Assembly (NCBI GenBank): GCA_963840925.1
Contig: CAWJAY010000027.1
Location: forward strand, 232,296 to 296,295
Direction of reading: 5' to 3'
DNA: 64,000 nucleotides
Source: DATAOG01 sp963840925
GTDB lineage: Bacteria; Pseudomonadota; Alphaproteobacteria; Geminicoccales; Geminicoccaceae
Shown: positions 15,387 to 33,583 of the stretch, in pieces
Numbering within the stretch: the stretch's first letter is position 1
Layout: each line of letters opens with the position of its first letter
The notes under the pieces: model-generated
Databases searched by the model: none
Told to the model about the DNA's origin: nothing
Seen by the model: only the letters and a program-made list of their open reading frames with translations
Position numbers and translations under genes: made by a program

Positions 15387-16580
15387 ATGTCGAAGGCGAA
15401 GTTTGAGCGGACCAAGCCGCATGCGAACGTGGGGACGATTGGTCATGTCGACCACGGCAAGACGACGTTGACGGCGGCGATCACGAAGATCCTGGCGGAG
15501 ACCGGCGGGGCGACGTTCACGAGCTACGACCAGATCGACAAGGCGCCGGAGGAGAAGGCGCGCGGGATCACGATCAACACCGCGCACGTCGAGTACCAGA
15601 CCGCGAACCGGCACTACGCCCACGTCGACTGCCCGGGCCATGCGGACTACGTCAAGAACATGATCACCGGGGCGGCCCAGATGGATGGCGCGATCCTGGT
15701 CGTGAGCGCTGCCGACGGGCCGATGCCGCAGACCCGCGAGCACATCCTGTTGGCGCGCCAGGTCGGGGTGCCGGCGATCGTGGTCTATCTGAACAAGGTC
15801 GACCAGGTCGACGATCCGGAGCTTCTGGAGCTGGTCGAGCTCGAGGTCCGCGAATTGCTCTCGCAGTACGATTTTCCGGGCGACGAGATCCCGATCGTCA
15901 AGGGCTCGGCGCTGTTCGCGCTCGAGGGCCGGGGCGATGCCGAGCTCGGCAAGGGGTCGGTTCTGGCGCTGATGCAGGCGGTCGACAGCTACATCCCGCA
16001 GCCGGAGCGGGCGATGGACCGGCCGTTTTTGATGCCGATCGAGGACGTGTTCTCGATCTCGGGCCGGGGCACCGTGGTCACCGGCCGGGTCGAGCGCGGC
16101 GTGATCAACGTCGGCGAGGAGGTCGAGATCGTCGGCATCAAGACGACCCAGAAGACGGTCTGCACCGGGGTCGAGATGTTCCGCAAGCTGCTCGATCGCG
16201 GCGAGCCCGGGGACAACGTCGGGGTGCTCTTGCGCGGGGTCAAGCGCGACGACGTCGAGCGCGGGCAGGTGTTGTGCAAGCCCGGGTCGATCACGCCGCA
16301 CACGCGGTTTGCCGCCGAGACCTACGTGCTGACCAAGGAGGAAGGCGGTCGGCACACGCCGTTTTTCTCGAACTACCGGCCGCAGTTCTTTTTCCGGACC
16401 ACGGACGTGACCGGGACGATCGAGCTGCCGGACGGGACCGAGATGGTGATGCCGGGCGACAACGTGACGATGAAGGTCAACCTGATTGCGCCGATCGCGA
16501 TGGAGGAGGGGCTGAGATTTGCGATCCGCGAAGGCGGCCGCACGGTCGGCGCCGGCGTCGTCGCCTCGATCATCGAATAG
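15387..16580 (+). CDS. tuf: Elongation factor Tu, copy 1
   Basis: A 397-residue EF-Tu, the GTPase that brings aminoacyl-tRNA to the ribosome. G-domain motifs GHVDHGKTT (G1), DCPGH (G3) and NKVDQ (G4) are intact, followed by the two beta-barrel domains. The encoded protein is identical to copy 2 at 32041-33234. The DNA differs only at a handful of synonymous sites between about 15650 and 16080. It is part of the tRNA-Tyr/tRNA-Gly/tuf/tRNA-Trp/secE/nusG unit; start ATG 15387 follows AGGAACCAGGACG. Confidence 0.98.
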   Translation: MSKAKFERTKPHANVGTIGHVDHGKTTLTAAITKILAETGGATFTSYDQIDKAPEEKARGITINTAHVEYQTANRHYAHVDCPGHADYVKNMITGAAQMDGAILVVSAADGPMPQTREHILLARQVGVPAIVVYLNKVDQVDDPELLELVELEVRELLSQYDFPGDEIPIVKGSALFALEGRGDAELGKGSVLALMQAVDSYIPQPERAMDRPFLMPIEDVFSISGRGTVVTGRVERGVINVGEEVEIVGIKTTQKTVCTGVEMFRKLLDRGEPGDNVGVLLRGVKRDDVERGQVLCKPGSITPHTRFAAETYVLTKEEGGRHTPFFSNYRPQFFFRTTDVTGTIELPDGTEMVMPGDNVTMKVNLIAPIAMEEGLRFAIREGGRTVGAGVVASIIE

Positions 16581-16699
16581 CGGCACACGGCCGCGGGCGG
16601 CGGATTTGCCGACCGGCCCTTGCCCAACGCTGCGAAAGTGCGTAGCTACTGCGCCGGCGAGCGCGACCGGCGCTTGGCCGGCGGGCGGCGCCAGGGCTT

Positions 16700-16775
16700 A
16701 GGAGTGTAGCTCAACTGGTAGAGCACCGGTCTCCAAAACCGGGGGTTGGGGGTTCGAGCCCCTCCACTCCTGCCA
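16700..16775 (+). tRNA. tRNA-Trp (anticodon CCA)
   Basis: Acceptor stem AGGAGTG / CACTCCT, anticodon stem CCGGT/ACCGG with loop CTCCAAA (anticodon CCA), T-loop GGTTCGAGCC, discriminator G and encoded CCA. It lies between tuf and secE, an arrangement common in proteobacteria. Confidence 0.96.
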
Positions 16776-16840
16776 GGCGGCGGACGGGGGACCGGAGTTC
16801 ATGGCAGTGGCGGCGCTGAGCCCGGGGCAGGATCGGAACA

Positions 16841-17038
16841 ATGGCGAGGACCTCACCGGCGCAGTTCGTCCGCGAAGTGCGCCAAGAGATGGCCAAGGTC
16901 ACCTGGCCGACCCGCAAGGAGGTGGTCGTGACCACGGTCAGCGTGTTCGGGATGGCGATCGCCGCGGCGATCTTCTTCTTTCTGGTCGACCAGATCATCG
17001 CGGTCGCGATCGAGATGGTCTTGGGAATTGGTCGGTAA
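16841..17038 (+). CDS. secE: Preprotein translocase subunit SecE
   Basis: A 65-residue single-span SecE. The amphipathic N-terminal helix with FVREVRQEMAKVTWPTRKEV is the family signature, and one transmembrane helix (about residues 32-58) follows. It stabilises SecY in the inner-membrane translocon. The short alphaproteobacterial form has one TM segment rather than the three of E. coli. The stop codon overlaps the nusG start (TAATG). Confidence 0.96.
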   Translation: MARTSPAQFVREVRQEMAKVTWPTRKEVVVTTVSVFGMAIAAAIFFFLVDQIIAVAIEMVLGIGR

Positions 17039-17568
17039 TGGCGGCGCGCTGGTACATCATTCACGTGTACTCGGGGTTCGAGAAGAAGGTCATGACTTCG
17101 ATCCGCGAGCAGGCCCAGCAGCAGGGGCTGCAGGACAGCTTCGAGGAGATCATCGTGCCGATGGAGGAGGTGGTCGAGGTCAAGCGCGGCAAGAAGGTCA
17201 ACGCCGAGCGCAAGTTCTTCCCCGGCTACGTCCTGGTCAAGATGGATCTCAACGACGAGACCTGGCATCTGGTCCGCAACACGGCCAAAGTCACGGGCTT
17301 CCTCGGCGCCGGCGGCAAGCCGACCCCGATCGCCGACGCCGAGGCCGAGCGGGTCCTGCATCAGATGCAGGAGGGCATCGAGCATCCGCGGCCGCTGGTC
17401 ACCTTCATCTACGGCGATCAGGTGCGGGTCGTCGACGGGCCGTTCAGCTCGTTCAACGGCACGGTCGAGGAGGTCGACGAGGCCAAGGGCCGGCTCAAGG
17501 TCGCGGTCTCGATCTTCGGCCGGGCGACCCCGGTCGAGCTCGAGTACTCACAGGTCGAGAAGCTCTAG
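17038..17568 (+). CDS. nusG: Transcription termination/antitermination factor NusG
   Basis: A 176-residue NusG. The N-terminal NGN domain starts RWYIIHVYSGFEKKV, with the RNAP-contact region RKFFPGYVLVKMDLND. The C-terminal KOW domain (VRVVDGPFSSFNGTVEEVDE) binds S10 or Rho. It links transcription to translation and rRNA antitermination. It overlaps secE by one base, and rplK follows after 69 nt. Confidence 0.97.
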   Translation: MAARWYIIHVYSGFEKKVMTSIREQAQQQGLQDSFEEIIVPMEEVVEVKRGKKVNAERKFFPGYVLVKMDLNDETWHLVRNTAKVTGFLGAGGKPTPIADAEAERVLHQMQEGIEHPRPLVTFIYGDQVRVVDGPFSSFNGTVEEVDEAKGRLKVAVSIFGRATPVELEYSQVEKL

Positions 17569-17637
17569 GTTTTACGCTGCGGGAGCGGTTCGGGTCAGGC
17601 CCGCCGCGCGCGAACCGCAGCAGCAAGGGATGCCGCG

Positions 17638-18066
17638 ATGGCCAAGAAGATCATCGGCTACGTCAAGCTCCAGGTGCCGGCCGGCAAGGCCAACCCGTCG
17701 CCGCCGATCGGCCCGGCGCTCGGCCAGCGCGGCCTCAACATCATGGAGTTCTGCAAGGCGTTCAACGCCCAGACCCAGAACCTCGAGCCCGGCATGCCGA
17801 TCCCGGTCGTGATCACGGCGTTCGCCGACCGCACGTTCACGTTCACGACCAAGACGCCGCCCGCGAGCTATCTGCTCAAGCGCGCGGCCGGCCTGGACAA
17901 GGGCAATGCGACGCCTGGCAGGGCGGTCGCCGGCCAGGTCACGCTCGCTCAGCTGCGCGAGATCGCCCAGCAGAAGATGCAGGATCTGAATGCCAACGAC
18001 CTCGACGCCGCGGTCAAGATGATCACCGGCTCGGCGACCTCGATGGGCCTTCAGGTGGTCGAATAG
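17638..18066 (+). CDS. rplK: 50S ribosomal protein L11
   Basis: A 142-residue L11 of the GTPase-associated centre. The N-terminal motif QVPAGKANPSPPIGPALGQR and the Pro-rich linker are intact, with the C-terminal 23S rRNA-binding domain after them. ATG 17638 is preferred over an out-of-frame ATG at 17630. It is co-transcribed with rplA, 19 nt downstream. Confidence 0.97.
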   Translation: MAKKIIGYVKLQVPAGKANPSPPIGPALGQRGLNIMEFCKAFNAQTQNLEPGMPIPVVITAFADRTFTFTTKTPPASYLLKRAAGLDKGNATPGRAVAGQVTLAQLREIAQQKMQDLNANDLDAAVKMITGSATSMGLQVVE

Positions 18067-18085
18067 AGCTAGTGGAGTAGCGACG

Positions 18086-18781
18086 ATGGCAAAACCAGGC
18101 AAGCGGCTGGCGGCGGCGCGGGCGCGGATCGACCGGCTGCGCAGTTATCCGCTCGGCGAGGCGATCGCGCTGCTCAAGGCCGGGTCCACGGCCAAATTCG
18201 ATGAAAGCGTTGAGATCGCGCTCAATCTCGGGGTCGATCCCCGCCACGCCGATCAGATGGTGCGCGGCACCGCCGATCTGCCGCACGGCACCGGCAAGAG
18301 CCTGCGGGTTGCCGTGTTCGCGCGCGGCGACAAGGCCGAGGAGGCTAGGGCGGCCGGCGCCGACCTGGTCGGCGCCGAGGATCTGGCGCAGACGATCCAG
18401 GGCGGCGAGATCGCCTTCGACCGCTGCATCGCGACTCCCGACCTGATGCCGGTGGTCGGCCGGCTCGGCCGCATTCTCGGGCCGCGCGGCCTGATGCCCA
18501 ATCCCAAGCTCGGCACCGTGACGCCGAACATCGGCCAGGCGGTCAGCGCCGCCAAGGCCGGCCAGGTCCAGTTCCGGGTCGAGAAGAGCGGGATCGTGCA
18601 CGCAGGCGTGGGCAAAGCGAGCTTCACGCCCGAATTGCTGGCCGACAACGTCAAGGCATTCGTCGACGCCGTCAACAAGGCCAAGCCGTCCGGCGCCAAA
18701 GGAACCTATCTGAAGCGGGCGGCGATCAGCTCGACGATGGGCCCGGGGGTCAAGGTCGAGGTCGCGACCCTGGTCGGGTGA
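18086..18781 (+). CDS. rplA: 50S ribosomal protein L1
   Basis: A 231-residue L1, the mobile L1-stalk protein that moves E-site tRNA and represses its own operon. The signature ILGPRGLMPNPKLGTVTPNI is present near residue 130, and the protein ends with MGPGVKVEVATL. Normal length. Confidence 0.97.
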   Translation: MAKPGKRLAAARARIDRLRSYPLGEAIALLKAGSTAKFDESVEIALNLGVDPRHADQMVRGTADLPHGTGKSLRVAVFARGDKAEEARAAGADLVGAEDLAQTIQGGEIAFDRCIATPDLMPVVGRLGRILGPRGLMPNPKLGTVTPNIGQAVSAAKAGQVQFRVEKSGIVHAGVGKASFTPELLADNVKAFVDAVNKAKPSGAKGTYLKRAAISSTMGPGVKVEVATLVG

Positions 18782-18802
18782 CGGCGGGCAGGTAAAAAGA
18801 TC

Positions 18803-18830
18803 TTGCGCCGGGCGTCGGGCGCACTATGTT
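18803..18830 (+). promoter_or_regulatory. Candidate promoter before rplJ
   Basis: TTGCGC (18803-18808), 16-nt spacer and TATGTT (18825-18830) lie in the 240-nt gap between rplA and rplJ. A separate promoter at this place is usual for rplJL-rpoBC. The boxes are only moderate matches. Confidence 0.4.
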
Positions 18831-19021
18831 CGGTAGGCTGTTCATGCGCGTTGAACGTCACCATCGAGCTGGAGCCTCCCTGCGACGAGCGTCCGCGGGG
18901 CGGGTTTGCTGCGTTGGCAACAAGGCGACTGAACTGGCGTGAGCCCGGGCCCTGCTGGGTGGTAAGATCGAGATGCTGAGCCGGGCGCGAGGTGGGGCCT
19001 CGCGCGCTCCTGGAGTTCAGT
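18831..19021 (+). promoter_or_regulatory. Probable L10 autoregulatory mRNA leader
   Basis: The 190 nt between the candidate promoter and rplJ are G+C-rich with paired segments (for example GCCCGGGCCCTGCTGGGTGG and the region at 18950-18990). In many bacteria this leader binds the L10-(L12)4 complex to repress translation. The position fits; I did not verify the kink-turn fold. Confidence 0.3.
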
Positions 19022-19531
19022 GTGCTTAGAGCGAGAAAGAGCGATATCGTCGACAGCTTGCGCGGCGTCTTCAGTGACGCCGGCGTGATCGTCGTGACCC
19101 ACTACCAGGGCTTGAGCGTCGCCGAGGTCACCGAACTGCGGCGTGGCATGCGCGCGGCCGGCGCCCGCTTCCGGGTGACCAAGAACCGCTTGGCCAAGAT
19201 CGCGCTCGCTGACACGCCCTATTCACCGCTTGCCGAGCTGTTCACCGGACCGACCGCGATCGCTTTCTCGCAGGATCCGATCGCGGCGCCCAGGGCCGCG
19301 GTCGACTACGCCAAGCGCAACGAGAAGCTCGCGATCATCGGTGGCGCGCTCGGCAGCAACCTATTGAGCGCGGAGCAGGTGCGCGCGCTCGCCGATCTGC
19401 CCTCAATCGACCAGCTGCGGGCCAGGCTGGTCGGCCTGCTGGTCAGCCCGGCGGCGCGCCTGGTCGGGCTGCTGCAGGCCCCCGGCGCCCAGCTGGCGCG
19501 AGTGCTGGCGGCGCACGCGGACCAGTCCTGA
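19022..19531 (+). CDS. rplJ: 50S ribosomal protein L10
   Basis: A 169-residue L10, the base of the L7/L12 stalk. Motifs VVTHYQGLSVAEVTELR and RFRVTKNRLAKIA are typical, and the C-terminal helix that carries L7/L12 dimers is Ala/Leu-rich. The start is a GTG at 19022 with TGGAG about 9 nt upstream; the frame is open 10 codons further but without similarity. Family N-termini begin at the same place (xxARKSDIVDSL). Confidence 0.95.
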   Translation: MLRARKSDIVDSLRGVFSDAGVIVVTHYQGLSVAEVTELRRGMRAAGARFRVTKNRLAKIALADTPYSPLAELFTGPTAIAFSQDPIAAPRAAVDYAKRNEKLAIIGGALGSNLLSAEQVRALADLPSIDQLRARLVGLLVSPAARLVGLLQAPGAQLARVLAAHADQS

Positions 19532-19597
19532 TCGTATCGCTGCAGGGGCGCTCGCGCGCGCGGGTCGCCCGAACCGGGAGCCAAGGAGAAACGCACC

Positions 19598-19978
19598 ATG
19601 GCGAGTTTACAACAGATCGTCGAGGACCTTTCGGCGCTGACCGTGCTCGAGGCGTCCGAACTGTCCAAGATGCTCGAGGAGCGGTGGGGCGTCTCGGCCG
19701 CGGCGCCGGTCGCGGCAGCGGCGGTCGCGGGTGCGGCCGCGGCGCCGGCCGAAGAAGCCGAGGAGCAGACCGAGTTCGACGTCATCCTGGCCACGATCGG
19801 AGAGAAAAAGATCAACGTCATCAAGGAGGTGCGCGCGATCACCGGGCTCGGCCTGAAGGAGGCCAAGGATCTGGTGGAGGCGGCCCCCAAGCCGATCAAG
19901 GAAGGCGTGGGCAAGGACGAAGCCGCCAAGCTCAAGGCGCAACTGGAGGGGGCCGGCGCGACCGTGGAGGTCAAGTAG
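19598..19978 (+). CDS. rplL: 50S ribosomal protein L7/L12
   Basis: A 126-residue stalk protein that recruits translational GTPases. It has an N-terminal dimerisation helix (IVEDLSALTVLEASELSKML), an Ala/Pro-rich hinge (residues 32-55) and a C-terminal domain with KINVIKEVRAITGLGLKEAK. It follows rplJ by 66 nt with a strong AAGGAG site. Confidence 0.97.
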   Translation: MASLQQIVEDLSALTVLEASELSKMLEERWGVSAAAPVAAAAVAGAAAAPAEEAEEQTEFDVILATIGEKKINVIKEVRAITGLGLKEAKDLVEAAPKPIKEGVGKDEAAKLKAQLEGAGATVEVK

Positions 19979-20040
19979 CCCTGACCTGGTCTGCCTGGCT
20001 CCCGCCCGGCGGTGGACGCAGACCTCCGCGTCCGGCCGCG

Positions 20041-20068
20041 GCTTGCGGGCAGGAAGCCGGCCGCAAGC
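20041..20068 (+). terminator. Hairpin in the rplL-rpoB gap (possible attenuator)
   Basis: GCTTGCGG and CCGCAAGC form a perfect 8-bp stem with a 12-nt loop in the 237-nt gap. There is no T-run after it. An attenuator or processing site between rplL and rpoB is known in proteobacteria, so partial termination is a reasonable inference. Confidence 0.35.
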
Positions 20069-20215
20069 GCACGTCGACCGCCCTGCCGAGCCCGGCAGGA
20101 CATCGATTCCTGGCGGCATGAAGCTGTTGACTCATGCGCCCACTGACGGCCGCAGGCGACCTCCGCTCGCCACCGCGGCCGTCCTGGGCCAGCACGCGTC
20201 GGACAACGATCAGCC

Positions 20216-24496
<4,281 letters not shown>

Positions 24497-24557
24497 CCGC
24501 CGGAGCGGCCCGGCCGCACGGCCGGATAACCATTCGGTCGGTCGAGAGGAGCGAGAT

Positions 24558-28775
<4,218 letters not shown>

Positions 28776-28780
28776 GGCTC

Positions 28781-28814
28781 CGCCGCGCCGCTCCCGGTGA
28801 CCGAGGGCGCGGCG
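28781..28814 (+). terminator. Strong hairpin after rpoC, likely terminator
   Basis: CGCCGCGCC and GGCGCGGCG form a 9-bp G+C stem around a 16-nt loop, starting 5 nt after the rpoC stop. There is no T-tract, so termination efficiency is uncertain, but the position at the end of the rplJL-rpoBC unit fits. Confidence 0.4.
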
Positions 28815-28855
28815 CGGCGCGATCAGTCAGGCAAACCCGGGACCGGATTCGGGGC

Positions 28856-28884
28856 TTGACGGTCGCCGGGCCGGCCTCTAAAAG
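28856..28884 (+). promoter_or_regulatory. Candidate promoter of the rpsL (str) operon
   Basis: TTGACG (28856-28861), 17-nt spacer and TAAAAG (28879-28884) lie 165 nt before rpsL. The -35 box is near consensus, and the spacing is ideal. Confidence 0.5.
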
Positions 28885-29049
28885 CAGCCGCACTGTTCAG
28901 CTGGGTTGCTGGTGGTGAACCGACAGTTCAGACGCAGCATCCACGTTTAAGTCGACAACCAGCGCGACCCCACCTGCAGACCCTTCCGTCCCGGCGCGCC
29001 GGAGACGGGGGGTCGCATCGACGTCGTGGCCTCGATGGAGCACGCAGCC

Positions 29050-29421
29050 TTGCCGACCATCAATCAGCTCGTCCGCAAGCCGCGGCAGGCGGAACCGGCC
29101 CGCAACAAGGTGCCCGCGCTCGAGGCCTGCCCGCAACGGCGCGGCGTCTGCACCCGGGTCTACACGACCACGCCGAAGAAGCCCAACTCGGCGTTGCGCA
29201 AGGTCGCGCGCGTGCGCTTGACCAACGGCTTCGAGGTCACCAGCTACATCCCCGGCGAGGGCCACAACCTGCAGGAGCACTCGGTGGTCCTGATCCGGGG
29301 CGGGCGGGTCAAGGACCTGCCCGGGGTCCGCTATCACATTATCCGCGGCACGCTCGACACCCAGGGCGTGTCCGGGCGCCGCCAGCGCCGCTCGAAGTAC
29401 GGCGCCAAGCGGCCGAAGTAG
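29050..29421 (+). CDS. rpsL: 30S ribosomal protein S12
   Basis: S12 of the decoding centre. The conserved blocks PTINQLVRKPR, VYTTTPKKPNSALRKVARVR and HSVVLIRGGRVKDLPGVRYH are intact, and the lysines where streptomycin resistance arises are wild type. The start is probably TTG 29050: it gives exactly the usual 123 residues, and GGAG lies 9 nt upstream. An ATG at 29035 would add five residues (MEHAA) and has no clear ribosome binding site. It is followed by rpsG after 9 nt. Confidence 0.95.
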   Translation: MPTINQLVRKPRQAEPARNKVPALEACPQRRGVCTRVYTTTPKKPNSALRKVARVRLTNGFEVTSYIPGEGHNLQEHSVVLIRGGRVKDLPGVRYHIIRGTLDTQGVSGRRQRRSKYGAKRPK

Positions 29422-29430
29422 GAAACAGCC

Positions 29431-29902
29431 ATGGCTCGTCGACGCGCCGCCGACAAACGCGACGTGCTGCCGGATCCCAAATATCGGCGATTCGGTGCTG
29501 TCCAAGTTCATGAACGCGATCATGCTCGCCGGCAAGAAGTCGGTCGCCGAGCGGATCGTCTACGGCGCTCTCGACAAGATGCAGAGCCGGGCCGGCCGCG
29601 ATCCGCTCGAGCTGTTCCACAGCGCACTCGAGAACGTCAAGCCGACGCTCGAGGTCCGCTCGCGCCGGGTCGGCGGCGCCACCTACCAGGTCCCGATCGA
29701 GGTCCGGCCATCGCGCCGGCAGGCGCTCGCGATCCGCTGGATCATCGACATCGCGCGCAAGCGCTCGGAGAAGAGCATGGTCGACCGCCTGGCGAACGAG
29801 CTCCTCGATGCCGCCAACGCGCGCGGCGCCGCGTTCAAGAAGCGCGAGGACACGCTCCGCATGGCCGAGGCCAATCGCGCCTTCTCGCATTATCGCTGGT
29901 GA
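29431..29902 (+). CDS. rpsG: 30S ribosomal protein S7 (one frameshift)
   Basis: S7 initiates assembly of the 30S head. ATG 29431 starts MARRRAADKRDVLPDPKY. One extra C near 29485 (TAT-C-GGCGATTCG) then shifts the frame, and the rest continues as DSVLSKFMNAIMLAGKKSVA to the normal end AFSHYRW. With that base removed the protein is about 156 residues, the usual length. The gene is essential and otherwise perfectly conserved, so a sequence error is much more likely than loss. Confidence 0.93.
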
Positions 29903-29919
29903 GCGAGACGGATCCGGTC

Positions 29920-31999
29920 ATGGCTCGCACCGCACCCGATTGAGCGCTATCGCAACATTGGCATCATGGCGCACATCGATGCCGGCAAGACCACGACCAC
30001 CGAGCGCATCTTATATTACACTGGAAAATCGTATAAACTCGGCGAGGTGCACGAGGGCACCGCGACGATGGACTGGATGGAGCAGGAGCAGGAGCGGGGC
30101 ATCACGATCACCTCGGCGGCCACCACCTGCACCTGGAATGACCATCGGATCAACATCATCGACACCCCCGGCCACGTCGACTTCACGATCGAGGTCGAGC
30201 GCTCGCTACGCGTGCTCGATGGCGCGGTCGCGGTGTTCGAATTCGGTCGCCGGCGTCGAGCCCCAGTCCGAGACCGTCTGGCGTCAGGCCGACAAGTACC
30301 GGGTGCCGCGGATCTGCTTCATCAACAAGATGGACCGGATCGGCGCCGACTTCTTCCGCTGCGTCAGCGATGATCCGCGAGCGGCTGGGCGCGATGCCGC
30401 TGGTCCTGACCCTGCCGGTCGGGGTCGAGTCCGACTACGCCGGCAACATCGACCTTTTGTATCAACGGGCGGTGCTCTGGAAGGACGACACGCTGGGCGC
30501 CGAGTTCGAGTTCCGACCGATCCCGGCCGAGCTCGAGGCGCAGGCCGCCGAGTATCGCCATGCCCTGATCGAGACCGCGGTCGAGCTCGACGACGAGGCG
30601 CTCGAGCGCTATCTGGGCGGCGAGGAGCCGGACCCGGAAACGCTCAAACGCTGCATCCGCAAAGGCGCGCTCGCGCACAAGCTGGTGCCGGTCCTGTCCG
30701 GCTCGGCGTTCAAGAACAAGGGCGTGCAGTCGCTGCTCGACGCCGTGGTCGACTATCTGCCCTCGCCGATCGACGTGCCGCCGATCCAGGGCGTCAAGCC
30801 CGACTCCGAAGACATGGTCGAGCGCCGCTCCGATGACGCCGAGCCGTTTGCGGCGCTCGCCTTCAAGATCATGTCCGACCCGTTCGTCGGCACGCTTTCC
30901 TTCGTCCGGGTCTATTCGGGCGTGGTCGAGAGCGGCTCCTACATGATGAACACCGCCAAGGCACAGCGCGAGCGGATCGGCCGCATCCTGCAGATGCACG
31001 CCAACACCCGCGAGGAGGTCAAGGACGCGCGCGCCGGCGACATCGTGGCCCTGGTCGGGCTGAAGAACACCACGACCGGCGACACGCTTTCGGACATCGA
31101 CCCGCCAGGTGATCCTCGAGCGGATGGATTTCCCGGACCCGGTGATCGAGGTCGCGGTCGAGCCGAAGACCAAGGCCGATCAGGAGAAGCTCGCCTCGGC
31201 GCTGGCCAAGCTTGCGGCCGAGGACCCCTCGTTCCGGGTCGGCGTCGACCCCGAGTCCGCGCAGACCGTGATCAAGGGCATGGGCGAGCTCCATCTCGAG
31301 ATCATCGTCGATCGCCTCAGGCGCGAGTTCAAGGTCGACGCCAACGTTGGCGCGCCGCAGGTCGCCTACCGTGAGACCATCACCCGCGCGACCGAGATCG
31401 ACTACACCCATCGCAAGCAGACCGGTGGCGCCGGACAGTTCGCCCGGGTCAAGCTCGTGTTCGAGCCGGGCGAGCGAGGCTCGGGATTCGTGTTCACCAA
31501 CAAGGTGGTCGGCGGCTCGGTGCCGCGCGAGTACGTGCCGGGGGTCCAGAAGGGGCTGGCCTCGGCAATTCAGACCGGCGTGATTGCCGGCTTTCCGATG
31601 GTCGACCTCGCGGCCACGCTGATCGATGGCGCCTATCACGAGGTCGACAGCTCGGTCATGGCGTTCGAGATCGCCGCCCGCGCCGCGTTCCGCGAGGGCG
31701 CCGCCAAGGCGGCGCCGGTCCTGCTCGAGCCGGTCATGTCGGTTGAGGTGGTCACGCCCGAGGACTACATGGGCGACATCATTGGCGATCTGAACAGCCG
31801 GCGCGGCCATATCACCGGCATGCAACCGCGCGCCAATGCCCAGGTGATCACCGCCATGGTGCCGCTGGCGACGATGTTCGGCTACGTGAACACGCTGCGC
31901 TCGCTCTCCCAGGGGCGGGCGCAGTTCACGATGACGTTCGACCACTATGAGCCGGTGCCGCAGGTCGTGGCCCACGAGATCCAGGCGAAGTACGCCTGA
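29920..31999 (+). CDS. fusA: Elongation factor G (four frameshifts)
   Basis: EF-G, the translocation GTPase. Blocks appear in successive frames: MARTAP, then IERYRNIGIMAHIDAGKTTT (G1), IIDTPGHVDF (G3) up to AVAVF, then SVAGVEPQSETVWRQADKY with FINKMDR (G4), then MIRERLGAMPLVLTLPVG through domain II, and finally the long last frame from VILERMDFP to AKYA. Single extra bases near 29937, 30240, 30368 and 31108 explain all changes. No stop or damaged motif is seen besides these. Restored length is about 692 residues, normal for EF-G. Essential gene, so a local sequence-quality problem is the likely cause. Confidence 0.93.
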
Positions 32000-32040
32000 G
32001 CCCCGCCCCGGCCGCTAGACCAGACGGAGATCGAGGAGCC

Positions 32041-33234
32041 ATGTCGAAGGCGAAGTTTGAGCGGACCAAGCCGCATGCGAACGTGGGGACGATTGGTCAT
32101 GTCGACCACGGCAAGACGACGTTGACGGCGGCGATCACGAAGATCCTGGCGGAGACCGGCGGGGCGACGTTCACGAGCTACGACCAGATCGACAAGGCGC
32201 CGGAGGAGAAGGCGCGCGGGATCACGATCAACACCGCGCACGTCGAGTACCAGACCGCGAACCGGCACTACGCCCACGTCGACTGCCCGGGCCATGCGGA
32301 TTACGTCAAGAACATGATCACCGGTGCGGCCCAGATGGACGGCGCGATCCTGGTCGTGAGCGCTGCCGACGGGCCGATGCCGCAGACCCGCGAGCACATC
32401 CTGCTGGCGCGCCAGGTCGGCGTGCCGGCGATCGTGGTCTATCTGAACAAGGTCGACCAGGTTGACGATCCGGAGCTTCTGGAGCTGGTCGAGCTCGAGG
32501 TGCGCGAATTGCTCTCGCAGTACGATTTTCCGGGCGACGAGATCCCGATCGTCAAGGGCTCGGCGCTGTTCGCGCTCGAGGGCCGGGGCGATGCCGAGCT
32601 CGGCAAGGGGTCGGTTCTGGCGCTGATGCAGGCGGTCGACAGCTACATCCCGCAGCCGGAGCGGGCGATGGACCGGCCGTTCCTGATGCCGATCGAGGAC
32701 GTGTTCTCGATCTCGGGCCGGGGCACGGTGGTCACCGGCCGGGTCGAGCGCGGCGTGATCAACGTCGGCGAGGAGGTCGAGATCGTCGGCATCAAGACGA
32801 CCCAGAAGACGGTCTGCACCGGGGTCGAGATGTTCCGCAAGCTGCTCGATCGCGGCGAGCCCGGGGACAACGTCGGGGTGCTCTTGCGCGGGGTCAAGCG
32901 CGACGACGTCGAGCGCGGGCAGGTGTTGTGCAAGCCCGGGTCGATCACGCCGCACACGCGGTTTGCCGCCGAGACCTACGTGCTGACCAAGGAGGAAGGC
33001 GGTCGGCACACGCCGTTTTTCTCGAACTACCGGCCGCAGTTCTTTTTCCGGACCACGGACGTGACCGGGACGATCGAGCTGCCGGACGGGACCGAGATGG
33101 TGATGCCGGGCGACAACGTGACGATGAAGGTCAACCTGATTGCGCCGATCGCGATGGAGGAGGGGCTGAGATTTGCGATCCGCGAAGGCGGCCGCACGGT
33201 CGGCGCCGGCGTCGTCGCCTCGATCATCGAATAG
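32041..33234 (+). CDS. tuf: Elongation factor Tu, copy 2
   Basis: A second 397-residue EF-Tu, identical in protein sequence to the copy at 15387. It sits in the classical str-operon place after fusA (41 nt gap) and before rpsJ. The first roughly 260 bp and the last roughly 500 bp match copy 1 base for base as far as I can see. About nine synonymous differences lie in between. Such near-identity points to ongoing gene conversion. Confidence 0.98.
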   Translation: MSKAKFERTKPHANVGTIGHVDHGKTTLTAAITKILAETGGATFTSYDQIDKAPEEKARGITINTAHVEYQTANRHYAHVDCPGHADYVKNMITGAAQMDGAILVVSAADGPMPQTREHILLARQVGVPAIVVYLNKVDQVDDPELLELVELEVRELLSQYDFPGDEIPIVKGSALFALEGRGDAELGKGSVLALMQAVDSYIPQPERAMDRPFLMPIEDVFSISGRGTVVTGRVERGVINVGEEVEIVGIKTTQKTVCTGVEMFRKLLDRGEPGDNVGVLLRGVKRDDVERGQVLCKPGSITPHTRFAAETYVLTKEEGGRHTPFFSNYRPQFFFRTTDVTGTIELPDGTEMVMPGDNVTMKVNLIAPIAMEEGLRFAIREGGRTVGAGVVASIIE

Positions 33235-33257
33235 CAGCAGCGGGCAGAGCGAACGCC

Positions 33258-33566
<309 letters not shown>

Positions 33567-33583
33567 GCAGCGGGGCGACGACG

